Positions 8,725 to 16,733 of a DNA stretch of 64,000 nt are shown here, piece by piece; the first letter of the stretch is position 1; every line of letters starts with the position of its first letter. The notes beneath the pieces are model-generated. The model was not told where the DNA came from. It searched no databases and saw only the letters and a list, made by a program, of their open reading frames with translations. Position numbers and translations under genes: made by a program. Origin of the DNA: Cyclobacteriaceae bacterium (GTDB lineage Bacteria; Bacteroidota; Bacteroidia; Cytophagales; Cyclobacteriaceae). The stretch covers positions 1-64,000 of the forward strand of contig JAKLJG010000007.1 of NCBI GenBank assembly GCA_023151255.1. Direction: 5' to 3'.

Positions 8725-9432
8725 TCAAATGTCGCCCAATTGGGGCCTAATGAGGATTTCTTCAACCACACTGCGGGTACTCAGCGACCAGGCTGCATAA
8801 ATCATCTCAGCTACATCCTCCACCTTCATAAAGCGTTGCTCAGGCAGGTTTACGCCATCCCAACTGGCTGTTTTAGTGGCCCCTGGCAAAACGGCTGTTA
8901 CCCGAATGCCATCTGCTTTCAATTCTTCACGGAGGCACTTCGAAAAACCCAGTAGGGCAAATTTAGTAATCGCATAAGAACCTCCGTTGGCATAGGCTTT
9001 TATACTGGCTATGGAGCAGATATTAAAAATATGACCGGCCTTATTCTTCTTCATAGCCGGCACCATACCACGGGTTGTGTGATAGGCGCTGTAAAGATTG
9101 GCGTTCATCATGCTCTCCAAGGTACCTTCGGGTTCAGTAGCGATAGAACCCGGCACAAAATAGCCTGCATTGTTAACCAGCACATCTACCGGCCGGTTAA
9201 GTTCCAATACAAAATCGGTAAAAGATTTTACCTGCATCTTATCTGACAAGTCGGCTACGGTGGTAAACACCCGATTACCTTTGTAGGAACTTTCAAGTTG
9301 TTGTTTAAGGGATTCCAGTTCATCGGGCTTTCGTGCGCAGGTGGCCACATCAAAATCATGAGCAATAAATTTTTCAATCACGGCCCTGCCAATACCTTTT
9401 GTGCCCCCGGTAACAACCAACAGCTTCTTCAT
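8725..9432 (-). CDS. Short-chain dehydrogenase/reductase (SDR)
   Basis: 235 residues, classical SDR length. The cofactor motif TGGTKGIG is at residues 8-15, NNAGYF follows near residue 90, and the catalytic set is the Ser in ICSIAS with the YAITK Tyr-x3-Lys. The basic residues after the Gly-rich loop (CARKPDELE) favour NADP(H). It is cytoplasmic and reduces or oxidises an alcohol/ketone; the substrate cannot be told. A 3-ketoacyl reductase or sepiapterin-reductase-like role is possible. It is divergent from the mlaE gene, with only about 50 bases between starts. Confidence 0.85.
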   Translation of the reverse strand: MKKLLVVTGGTKGIGRAVIEKFIAHDFDVATCARKPDELESLKQQLESSYKGNRVFTTVADLSDKMQVKSFTDFVLELNRPVDVLVNNAGYFVPGSIATEPEGTLESMMNANLYSAYHTTRGMVPAMKKNKAGHIFNICSIASIKAYANGGSYAITKFALLGFSKCLREELKADGIRVTAVLPGATKTASWDGVNLPEQRFMKVEDVAEMIYAAWSLSTRSVVEEILIRPQLGDI

Positions 9433-9446
9433 TTAAAACGGATTAG

Positions 9447-9454
9447 TATTTTTG
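9447..9454 (+). promoter_or_regulatory. -7 promoter element for the mlaEF operon
   Basis: TATTTTTG is an exact TAnnTTTG match. It overlaps the TTG that the ORF track uses as the mlaE start, so that codon would not be translated from this promoter. The next start, ATG at 9482, lies about 27 nt downstream. Confidence 0.4.
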
Positions 9455-9481
9455 GCTATCTTTAGCAAGATAGAGAATTCA

Positions 9482-10219
9482 ATGAAAGAAGTAGGGCGGT
9501 ACTTTATTTTTTTAAGCAACCTGCTGGTAAACCGAGAATCGTTTAAAACCCATTACAAACTTGTAATTGATGAGTGCGTTCTAATCGGATTGGATTCGAT
9601 ATTCCTCTTTGTATTGGTGTCATCTTTTATGGGCGCAGTGTCAACCGTTCAAACAGCCTTTAACCTGGTAGCCCCCTACATACCCCGGTATGTAATTTCG
9701 CAGGTCGTTCGCGAAATGACTGTGCTGGAACTGGCCCCTACCGTTATGGCCATTATTTATGCTGGTAAGGTGGGGTCGAGCATGGCCGGTAACCTGGGCA
9801 CTATGAGGATAACCGAACAGATTGATGCTTTGGAAGTAATGGGCATTAACTCGGTAAACTATTTGGTATTGCCTAAAATCACAGCCTCCGTACTGATGTT
9901 TCCGATGCTGGTAATCGTTTCAGGGGTATGTGCCTTGTTGGGTGGTTATGTAGTCGGTTTGCTTACCGGAATTCTTTCGCCAACCGAGTACATCTATGGA
10001 ATACGCTATGCGTTCAATCCTTTTACAATAACATTTGCACTGATAAAATCCATCGCCTTTGGATTTTTGGTGTCCTCCATCTCTTCATTTAAAGGCTACT
10101 ATACCACAGGCGGTGCACTTGAAGTGGGTATCTCAAGTACGAAAGCGGTTACCACAAGTGTAATTGCCATTTTACTTGCTGATTATTTACTGGCTCAACT
10201 CCTTCTTTCCCCGGCATGA
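9482..10219 (+). CDS. mlaE: MlaE-family ABC transporter permease
   Basis: 245 residues from ATG 9482; the ORF-track TTG start at 9452 sits inside a -7 promoter box. It is a membrane protein with about five or six helices and the MlaE/TTG2B signatures ELAPTVMAIIYAGKVGSSMAGNLG and the EQIDALEVMGI loop that contacts the ATPase. MlaE with MlaF moves phospholipid between inner and outer membranes in envelope maintenance. It overlaps mlaF by 4 bases (ATGA). The substrate-binding MlaD subunit is not adjacent, so it must be elsewhere or replaced. Confidence 0.9.
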   Translation: MKEVGRYFIFLSNLLVNRESFKTHYKLVIDECVLIGLDSIFLFVLVSSFMGAVSTVQTAFNLVAPYIPRYVISQVVREMTVLELAPTVMAIIYAGKVGSSMAGNLGTMRITEQIDALEVMGINSVNYLVLPKITASVLMFPMLVIVSGVCALLGGYVVGLLTGILSPTEYIYGIRYAFNPFTITFALIKSIAFGFLVSSISSFKGYYTTGGALEVGISSTKAVTTSVIAILLADYLLAQLLLSPA

Positions 10220-10974
10220 TAGAGATACAGAACATTACCAAATCGTTTGGCGACCGAAAAGTACTGCACGGCATCAGCGGGGTGTTTGAAAAGGGTAAGC
10301 CTAATCTTATCATCGGGGCATCCGGCACCGGTAAAAGCGTGCTATTAAAATGCATTGTTGAACTGGTGGTGCCAGATGAAGGGAAAGTTTTTTTTGATAA
10401 CCGGAATTTCACCGACAGCGACCGATCAAAGAAAATCGAAATCAGGCGCGAAATCGGCATGCTGTTTCAGGGTGGTGCCTTGTTTGATTCAAAGAATGTT
10501 GAAGAAAACGTTCGCTTCCCGCTCGATATGCTGGCCAATATGCCCCGCGATGAAAAGCAGGATCGGGTAAACCTGGTATTGAACCGGGTAGGATTGAAAG
10601 GGGCTAACAAAAAAATGCCCTCTGAATTGAGTGGCGGCATGCGCAAGCGTGTTGGCATTGCCCGAGCCATTGTAAACAACCCGCGCTACCTGTTCTGTGA
10701 TGAGCCTAACTCCGGCCTTGACCCGCAAACATCTATCCTGATTGATGAATTGATCCGCGATTTAACCGAAGATTACGACACCACCACCATTGTAGTAACA
10801 CACGACATGAACTCCGTACTCGGTATTGGCGAAAACATAATGTTCATTTACCAGGGACAAAAACTCTGGGAGGGCAGTAAAACGGATATTACCCACAGCG
10901 GTATCAAAGAACTGGATGACTTTGTATTTGCCAATAAGGTGATGATTGCACTTAAAGAATCCGGTAAAGGATAA
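10216..10974 (+). CDS. mlaF: MlaF-family ABC transporter ATP-binding protein
   Basis: 252 residues. Walker A is GASGTGKS (34-41), the signature is LSGGMRKR (the MlaF-type Met after SGG), Walker B is YLFCDEP followed by the D-loop GLDP, and the switch His is in VVTHDM. It powers lipid transport through the MlaE permease encoded just upstream, with a 4-base ATGA overlap indicating translational coupling. It ends 1 base before the convergent histidine kinase stop, with no hairpin terminator between them. Confidence 0.92.
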   Translation: MIEIQNITKSFGDRKVLHGISGVFEKGKPNLIIGASGTGKSVLLKCIVELVVPDEGKVFFDNRNFTDSDRSKKIEIRREIGMLFQGGALFDSKNVEENVRFPLDMLANMPRDEKQDRVNLVLNRVGLKGANKKMPSELSGGMRKRVGIARAIVNNPRYLFCDEPNSGLDPQTSILIDELIRDLTEDYDTTTIVVTHDMNSVLGIGENIMFIYQGQKLWEGSKTDITHSGIKELDDFVFANKVMIALKESGKG

Positions 10975-10975
10975 A

Positions 10976-13900
10976 TCAGTTTTTCGGAAGATCGATATAA
11001 AACCGGGTCCCCTTCCCCACTTCCGACTCGAACCAGACCTTACCCCCCATCTGTTCAATGCTTTGCCGCGTAATGGCCAGCCCTAAACCCGAACCGGATT
11101 GTTTTGTGCTGAAGTGGGGAAGAAAAATTTTATCCTGAATAGCCTCATTAACGCCTGCTCCGTTATCCGCCACGGTGATGCGATAGGTATTAGCATGTTC
11201 TTCAAGTTTAACGCTAACGGTCACTCTCTCATCAGGCCTTTCAGCCTGAAGCGCGTTTAAAATCAGGTTGGAGACCGCCCTTCCCAGAAACTGCTTGTCG
11301 GCCCGGCTAACAGCTTGGGCCAATCCTGTTTCAAAATGCACATTGCCAGCTTGCTGATGCAAAGCACATGTTTCTCTCAGCAATACAATTAAATCAACCG
11401 GTTCCATTACCGGTTCAGGCATTTTGGCGAACATGCTGAACGAGGCGGCAATGTCGTCCAGTACGTCAATCTGTGTAAGCAGTGAAGCGATGGAGGCCCT
11501 CATCTTTTCAGGGATTTCCTTTCCACCGGTTCGTTGCAACTGCTGCAGGGTAAGTTTCATGGGTGTTAGTGGATTTTTAATTTCATGCGCAACCTGCTGG
11601 GCAATTTCACGCCAGGTGCGTTCGCGTTGGTTTCGCTCCAGTTCGAGTTTACTTTCACTTAATTTAATGAGCATCTGATTGTACTTCCGCACAAGCATAC
11701 CAATTTCATCTTCCGCAGGCCACGTAATGGGTTGATTGGATTCGGTTAACGAAACACGCCCGATTTTATGCGCAATGATGGATAACGGATGAGTAAGCCA
11801 GTTTGAAGCTACAAAAGAGACTACCAACAACACAAGAAACAAAATGGTAAAGATGATCAGGATATTGGCCAATATGGTAATCTGCATAACCTCCAGCGCA
11901 TGTTCCGATTGAAAATACGGGATTGCCATAATACCCATAACGTTACCGGATGCCGCCTCCAAAATGGTAGAGTAAGCCACATAAAAACGTAACCGACCAA
12001 CCTGCTCCTGCAAAACAAATGATTGCTCTCCACCGACAATACGGTTTAAGGCCCGCGGAGAGATTACAGGAGCCAGCAGCTGATATTCAAAGATCAAAGG
12101 CTGAGTAGAGGCCGCTAGGTAACCAGCAGGGTTATATAAATTGGCATCAAGGTTTGCCAACTTTACCTGTTGAATAAATTGATTCTCCAATTCAGCACCT
12201 TCTACATCCGAAACCAGGTTAGTGAGAGCGCCCGTTATATTGCGCGATTTTAAAAGATACTCGGCATTCAGTTGTTCCTGAACTGACCGGCTGGTGAGCC
12301 CCAGTGTAACCACGCTCACGGTAATGAGTGGCAAGAAAAATGAAAGATTGAGTATTAACTGAATCCGTTCGGTAAATGAGAACTGCCGTCCGCGCAACAG
12401 GTTGTGTAAACCCGTGCTCAGTAAAAACAACAGCAACAGGGCCAGGCCGCAAATAAGCAAAAAAGAAAAATCGGCTAAGCGATAAACAATAGGGGGCGCT
12501 TTTGTTGAAGCTACAGCCACCCTGCCTTCCGTGTCTTCTGCAGCCACATGCCGAAATCCATTAAGAACTAACCCTTCCTTAAACAAAGCCGGATTACCCA
12601 AGCCATCAAACCGGTTGTAATTATATGCCCCCGAACTATACAACACTTGTTGCTTTTGAAAAACAGCATAACTATAATCCTGCATGCGGAACGAGCGCTG
12701 GAAGCGGTTATCAACCAGCAGTTCAGGGTAAACATTTTCAGGAATAACTTTACGAAGTGACAGAGTGATCACCACAAAGCCCACGGTGAGTTCGCTTCGG
12801 TTAATACGAATTAAAGAAATATAGCGGGCACCGGTCTCAGCCTTGTTGGAGTTGATAAAGTAAATATTCGGATACTCTGTTTTCTCAGCCCCGGTTTCGA
12901 ACCGGCCAAGCCATGCAGAAAAATTTTCTGTCATTGGCTCATCTAATGGGTCACCATTTCCGCTAAACAATTTTATATCAATAACATACTTATTGAAGTA
13001 TCCCGGAAGGAATACCTGCCTGATTTTCTGCTTTACAGCTTCTTTACTACTGAAGGGGCCGCTTAACCGGGCCTGCATAAAAGCATCCGTTTCTATTTTT
13101 TTTGATGCTTCAGCTAAAAGATATTCACCGAAATTATCGCGTTCCAGCAAAAAATCCGCAGCAAACTGCATCTGGCTTCTAACCTGATCTTTAGTTCCAA
13201 ACAGGGCTACTGCACTAAACGTTACCGTGGCAAACGCAAACACTGCGGTAAGAAAATACCCGAACGTTGCGTACCGTATTTGCAGCAGAGAATGATCAAA
13301 CCGAAATCCGATAATAAACCCCAGGTAACCGATTACGGTCAGCAAAGAAGGAAGGTAGTGCTGCCCGGTAAACTCATTGATCGTAATAAACACCACCACG
13401 CCAACCAACAAATAACCGTAAAAATGCAGACGAAGCCAGCTACCGGCAAGCAAACGGATAAACACGTGAATAAACATAAAAGCGCTAAGCCAGGCGAGCA
13501 GGACACATACCAGCGCAATCCACCGCAGCAAATCGAAGGATAGTGATTCGGAAATAGCCAGCGTAATGGCCGAGTTGTTGTAAATGGTTTGAACAACTAC
13601 AAATGGGAAAAGAAATCCGAACAAAATTGCCGTTGCGCTAAAGGCTTTAATGAAGACCTTATACCCCGGTCGGCTTAATGCTGTGTGAAGCCCTTCGAAC
13701 CGTGCATAATTAAAAAACAAAAAGATACACAGAATAAAAACGCAAACTGAATTGAATAGAAGGTCACCCAGGTTCGGGTTAAACCCGGAAGACGCAAAGT
13801 ACTTCGGATCAAACAGCGGAGAAGAAATATACCGGGCAGGGAACTGAACATTGAGCATAATAAACCGTAAGCCCACAAGGCCTGTCGCCATTATCAAAAA

Positions 13901-14590
13901 ACCAAGTGCCGGCCTGTTACTGAGTTTAGTTACAAAGCGGATGAGTAATACACAGAAAATAACTATTCCAAGCAACATAGTGCCTACTGCAACACGGTGA
14001 CCTGCCGTGAAAACCTGGCCGGCAGTGGCAACATCAAAAAGAGGGTACCCTTTTACTTTAACAGATACACCAGTTTGCGAAGACGGATCAAACAACTGTA
14101 CGGGATGCCGGCTAAAAATTGCTTTGTTTTGCCATGGTACCAGGTACTCATTCTGTATCCGGTATTTTTTCTGCAACGGTATAACAGCAGCCAAAACCAG
14201 GTCATCACCAACCGCATACCGCTTGCATAAAAAATCACCTGCACCGAATTTAAAATAATGTATTGGCGGCCCGTCAGTAAGTAACCGAACAGGCGGCCAA
14301 TGCAAACTACCCGTCCAGCGTACAATTTCGTGATCTTTGATCAAGAAAAAATCCTGATCGGTAAGCTTCGTAGTAAGTAAAGCATCCGGATTAGCATTCA
14401 ATTTCGAAGCAATAACGTTAGCCTCCAGGTTGGTGTCGTCCAGAAGTCGCTCAATGTTGTGTTGAATAGTAGTAGCTAATTGAACCGCGTCAGGGCCGGG
14501 CTGATTGATTAACACAAAACCCAGCATAACACTGCTGATAAGCAGAACAAGCAATACGCGGTTTATTTTATCCTTTAGGAATTCACGCAT
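10976..14590 (-). CDS. Large membrane sensor histidine kinase, NtrY-like core
   Basis: 1204 residues, much longer than a usual kinase. A first membrane helix (about 11-29) is followed by a ~170-residue extracytoplasmic domain, then a bundle of about eight helices (about 200-460), a second extracytoplasmic domain, another helix, a third sensor region and a final helix leading to HAMP (about 930-985). The HisKA box VAHEIKNPLTPMKL places the phospho-acceptor at His1002, as in NtrY. The ATPase domain has N (LILNAL), G1 (DNGAGV) and G2 (SGSGLGLAI) boxes. There is no receiver domain and no response regulator next to it, so it is an orphan kinase here. The signal is unknown. Several sensor layers in one protein are unusual. 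Confidence 0.9.
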   Translation of the reverse strand: MREFLKDKINRVLLVLLISSVMLGFVLINQPGPDAVQLATTIQHNIERLLDDTNLEANVIASKLNANPDALLTTKLTDQDFFLIKDHEIVRWTGSLHWPPVRLLTDGPPIHYFKFGAGDFLCKRYAVGDDLVLAAVIPLQKKYRIQNEYLVPWQNKAIFSRHPVQLFDPSSQTGVSVKVKGYPLFDVATAGQVFTAGHRVAVGTMLLGIVIFCVLLIRFVTKLSNRPALGFLIMATGLVGLRFIMLNVQFPARYISSPLFDPKYFASSGFNPNLGDLLFNSVCVFILCIFLFFNYARFEGLHTALSRPGYKVFIKAFSATAILFGFLFPFVVVQTIYNNSAITLAISESLSFDLLRWIALVCVLLAWLSAFMFIHVFIRLLAGSWLRLHFYGYLLVGVVVFITINEFTGQHYLPSLLTVIGYLGFIIGFRFDHSLLQIRYATFGYFLTAVFAFATVTFSAVALFGTKDQVRSQMQFAADFLLERDNFGEYLLAEASKKIETDAFMQARLSGPFSSKEAVKQKIRQVFLPGYFNKYVIDIKLFSGNGDPLDEPMTENFSAWLGRFETGAEKTEYPNIYFINSNKAETGARYISLIRINRSELTVGFVVITLSLRKVIPENVYPELLVDNRFQRSFRMQDYSYAVFQKQQVLYSSGAYNYNRFDGLGNPALFKEGLVLNGFRHVAAEDTEGRVAVASTKAPPIVYRLADFSFLLICGLALLLLFLLSTGLHNLLRGRQFSFTERIQLILNLSFFLPLITVSVVTLGLTSRSVQEQLNAEYLLKSRNITGALTNLVSDVEGAELENQFIQQVKLANLDANLYNPAGYLAASTQPLIFEYQLLAPVISPRALNRIVGGEQSFVLQEQVGRLRFYVAYSTILEAASGNVMGIMAIPYFQSEHALEVMQITILANILIIFTILFLVLLVVSFVASNWLTHPLSIIAHKIGRVSLTESNQPITWPAEDEIGMLVRKYNQMLIKLSESKLELERNQRERTWREIAQQVAHEIKNPLTPMKLTLQQLQRTGGKEIPEKMRASIASLLTQIDVLDDIAASFSMFAKMPEPVMEPVDLIVLLRETCALHQQAGNVHFETGLAQAVSRADKQFLGRAVSNLILNALQAERPDERVTVSVKLEEHANTYRITVADNGAGVNEAIQDKIFLPHFSTKQSGSGLGLAITRQSIEQMGGKVWFESEVGKGTRFYIDLPKN

Positions 14591-14688
14591 TCATAAAGTT
14601 AAGAAATTACCTTTGTTAAAGAGGGTAATCTGTAATGTGGCTTGTTAAACCGGTCATCAAATAAAAGATCCTTCGGCAGACTTTACGT

Positions 14689-14724
14689 GGCTCAGGATAT
14701 AAATGAAATTTAGTTGCCTGAGCC
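14689..14724. other. Inverted repeat between DUF983 gene and kinase gene
   Basis: GGCTCAGG and CCTGAGCC form an 8-bp perfect stem around a 20-nt AT-rich loop; the flanking CGTGG/CCACG can extend the pairing. It lies in the 145-base gap just downstream of the DUF983 stop on the minus strand. There is no following T-run, so it is a weak terminator or a regulatory structure. The rest of the gap shows nothing recognisable. Confidence 0.4.
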
Positions 14725-14735
14725 GATTCACCACG

Positions 14736-15107
14736 CTAAGCGTTCGGGTCATAACGAATACCACCAAACAGGTACAGGTAAACGATGCGCGAGTACCGGT
14801 AGTTAAAAGGAACTAACAAAACCATAATGGCAATAACCGTTGATATGTACACCCAGGGTGAGGGATCGCCCAACAGGTACAGCACTATGCCAACAATAAC
14901 AATTGCGGCCACCGTAAAGGCATAACCCACATACATTGCGCCCTGGTAAAAGCCGGGTTCAGGTTCCAGCATTACCCCGCAATGCGGGCAGGCGTGGTAC
15001 ATCACTTGAAATTTTAAGAGGTTGGAAGCCGGATAGGCAAACAACTTACCCTGCCTGCAGCGGGGGCAGCGGCCATTAAGCAGGGCTACTATCAAGCTTC
15101 GTGGCAT
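14736..15107 (-). CDS. DUF983 domain-containing membrane protein
   Basis: 123 residues. The N-terminus carries a rubredoxin-like pair of Cys motifs, CPRCRQGKLF and CPHCG, then two membrane helices. This is the DUF983 layout, with a possible small zinc site. DUF983 genes often sit beside cytochrome oxidase assembly genes, as here at the end of the oxidase cluster; a role in oxidase maturation is plausible but unproven. It overlaps the preceding small CxxC gene by 32 bases. Confidence 0.85.
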   Translation of the reverse strand: MPRSLIVALLNGRCPRCRQGKLFAYPASNLLKFQVMYHACPHCGVMLEPEPGFYQGAMYVGYAFTVAAIVIVGIVLYLLGDPSPWVYISTVIAIMVLLVPFNYRYSRIVYLYLFGGIRYDPNA

Positions 15108-15324
15108 TGCGCTTACTGTTCCGGTACCATAAATATCCCAGCACCATAACGGCCAGGTAAGGCAGGCTTAGCAAATAGAGGATACCCGTATTGATGCCGG
15201 CCGCTATGCCCACATTGCCGTTGCTGATGTTGTTTTCAAGAGTGCTGCGGCACATGGCGCACTGGCTAAAGGCGTTAACGGAGTAGATAAGGGTAAATAA
15301 AATCAACAGTACGAACCGTCTCAT
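15076..15324 (-). CDS. Small CxxC membrane protein of the oxidase cluster
   Basis: 82 residues: a signal peptide (LLILFTLIYSVNAFS), then QCAMCRSTLENN with a CxxC pair exposed to the periplasm, then one membrane helix (ILYLLSLPYLAVMVLGYLWY) and a short basic tail. I recall similar small proteins between DUF420 and DUF983 in other Bacteroidota but know no assigned name. The CxxC next to oxidase genes suggests thiol or metal handling in oxidase assembly; this is inference. Its start abuts the DUF420 stop with a 1-base overlap and its 3' end overlaps DUF983. Confidence 0.7.
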   Translation of the reverse strand: MRRFVLLILFTLIYSVNAFSQCAMCRSTLENNISNGNVGIAAGINTGILYLLSLPYLAVMVLGYLWYRNSKRNATKLDSSPA

Positions 15325-15836
15325 TAGTAATACGGACTAATCATCAAATATACGATAACACCAGTTACAGCCACATACAGCCAAACCGGAAAGGTATAGC
15401 GCGCCAGCTTTTTGTGCGCTTCAAACCGGCCGGTAATGGCCCGCACATACGTAAAGAGTACCAGCGGAATTACTCCTACCGAAAGCAGAATGTGCGAAAC
15501 CAAGATAAAGAAGTACACGTAGCGCAGCAAGCCTTCCCCGCCATAGGGTGTCGATTCGCTGGTTATGTGGTACAGCACGTACATTACCAAGAACAATGCC
15601 GAGAGAAGGATGTTGATTTTCATTAGCCGTTCATGCCATTTCCGGTGGCCGTTTTTTATAAGCATCACCGCAGTAACCAGCAGAACGGCCGTTATTCCAT
15701 TAATGGTGGCGTAGATGGGCGGCAGAAACGAAAAATCGTAGCCGGTAATCTTTACCCGAAACAGCAAAGCTACAGCTAATGGCACCACTATTGAAAATGC
15801 TATAATCAGCTTGCGGTAAGGTTCAGCGTTCTGCAT
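15324..15836 (-). CDS. DUF420 domain-containing membrane protein
   Basis: 170 residues with five predicted membrane helices and conserved histidines in helices (HRKWHERLMKIN, YHITSES, HILLS, HKKLARYTFPVWLYVAVTGV). This pattern defines DUF420; the Bacillus member CtaM is required to activate caa3/aa3 oxidase. The location directly after the oxidase genes agrees with an oxidase assembly role. It begins 2 nt after the Sco-like gene stop and shares 1 base with the next gene, so these four genes form a tight unit. Confidence 0.85.
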   Translation of the reverse strand: MQNAEPYRKLIIAFSIVVPLAVALLFRVKITGYDFSFLPPIYATINGITAVLLVTAVMLIKNGHRKWHERLMKINILLSALFLVMYVLYHITSESTPYGGEGLLRYVYFFILVSHILLSVGVIPLVLFTYVRAITGRFEAHKKLARYTFPVWLYVAVTGVIVYLMISPYY

Positions 15837-15838
15837 GG

Positions 15839-16321
15839 TTAATACTTTTTAAGAATAATAGCCGCTTCCGTTAACAACCGGTCAACATCTTCGCGGGTAT
15901 TGAAGTAATGTCCGCGGATACGTCTGTCCTGATCAACAAGTACCAGCGGCTTTTGTTCTGTAACAAACAGGTAACAGCGCGCAAGGTTTTTATGATTAGT
16001 CATGATATTTACCAAGGCAACTTCGTGTGCATTGAACGATTCCTTAACACGCTTCAGTTGCTGGTCATCCTGCATGAAAGCATAAAGTACGAGCAGGGAG
16101 GAGCCAAATCCATTCAGGGAGTCGAGAATGGTTTCCGAAATACTGTATGCTTCAGCTTTGAGAGGCGGGCAACCCGTAACCTGCATCGGGGGCCCATCCT
16201 GGTAAAGGGGTGGAACCTCAAATTCGTTTTTACCAAACTTTTTTAAGAAGAAAAAAACAAACCCCGGGATGACAAACGCCAGTGCCAGTACGATATATTT
16301 CAAAAATTTTCTACTTCGCAT
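15839..16321 (-). CDS. Sco-like thioredoxin-fold protein without the copper CxxxC motif
   Basis: 160 residues: an N-terminal membrane anchor (KYIVLALAFVIPGFVFFFLKK) and a periplasmic domain whose C-terminal part, LVLVDQDRRIRGHYF followed by DVDRLLTEA, matches SCO1/SenC proteins of Bacteroidota. SCO proteins deliver copper to CuA of oxidase subunit II through a CxxxC pair and a His. Here the expected CxxxC region reads LVLYAFMQDDQQLK with no Cys; the only Cys residues are isolated (VTGCPP, LARCYL). The frame is continuous and the termini are family-like, so this is divergence and not an obvious frameshift. It is also shorter than usual. The ATG lies about 10 nt after a terminator, so expression probably depends on read-through. 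Assignment to SCO is moderate. Confidence 0.65.
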   Translation of the reverse strand: MRSRKFLKYIVLALAFVIPGFVFFFLKKFGKNEFEVPPLYQDGPPMQVTGCPPLKAEAYSISETILDSLNGFGSSLLVLYAFMQDDQQLKRVKESFNAHEVALVNIMTNHKNLARCYLFVTEQKPLVLVDQDRRIRGHYFNTREDVDRLLTEAAIILKKY

Positions 16322-16331
16322 TTACTTGTTT

Positions 16332-16363
16332 AAACAAAAGAGGCTTAAGTTTCCTTAAGCCTC
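16332..16363 (-). terminator. Intrinsic terminator downstream of cytochrome oxidase subunit IV
   Basis: On the minus strand GAGGCTTAAG and CTTAAGCCTC form a perfect 10-bp stem closed by a GAAA tetraloop and followed by TTTTGTTT. It sits 23 nt after the subunit IV stop and ends about 10 nt before the next gene. This is the strongest intrinsic terminator in the window and should end or attenuate the act-cox transcript. Confidence 0.8.
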
Positions 16364-16385
16364 GCTGCATTATTTTCAAATAAGG

Positions 16386-16727
16386 TTAAGGTCTAACATC
16401 GGAGATGGACATCCCCTCGTACACGAAGGCCACCAGCATCCAAACCACAAACACCATTGGGATAAGGATGGACCACAGCAGCACTTTTACTTCATAACGC
16501 AGGTGCATAAACTCGCCTACAATATAGGCCGCTTTCACAATCGTCATTAATATAAATGTCCACACCCGCAGGTCTTTCATTTCGTGCGGAACACCAAACG
16601 CCACACCAAATTCCAGCAACGTAACCAGCCCAAGAATACCGGCCACGGTCCATAGTTTTTTAATCTTGGTGGTATCCGGAGGAAGAACCGTTACCTGGGG
16701 TGCATCTTCAATATGTGCCATAGTCAA
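16386..16727 (-). CDS. Cytochrome c oxidase subunit IV
   Basis: 113 residues with three membrane helices, the layout of prokaryotic oxidase subunit IV (COX4_pro). The helices are around LWTVAGILGLVTLLEFGVAF, FILMTIVKAAYIVGEFMHL and LLWSILIPMVFVVWMLVAF. It is a small accessory subunit that stabilises the catalytic core. It is encoded 6 nt after subunit III and is the last gene before a strong terminator. Confidence 0.85.
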   Translation of the reverse strand: MTMAHIEDAPQVTVLPPDTTKIKKLWTVAGILGLVTLLEFGVAFGVPHEMKDLRVWTFILMTIVKAAYIVGEFMHLRYEVKVLLWSILIPMVFVVWMLVAFVYEGMSISDVRP

Positions 16728-16733
16728 GTCAGT

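Noticed and set aside
15839-16321. Frameshift explanation for the missing CxxxC in the Sco-like gene
   Set aside because: The frame is continuous, and both the membrane anchor and the family-like C-terminus are in the same frame; other frames show no CxxxC segment in the gap.
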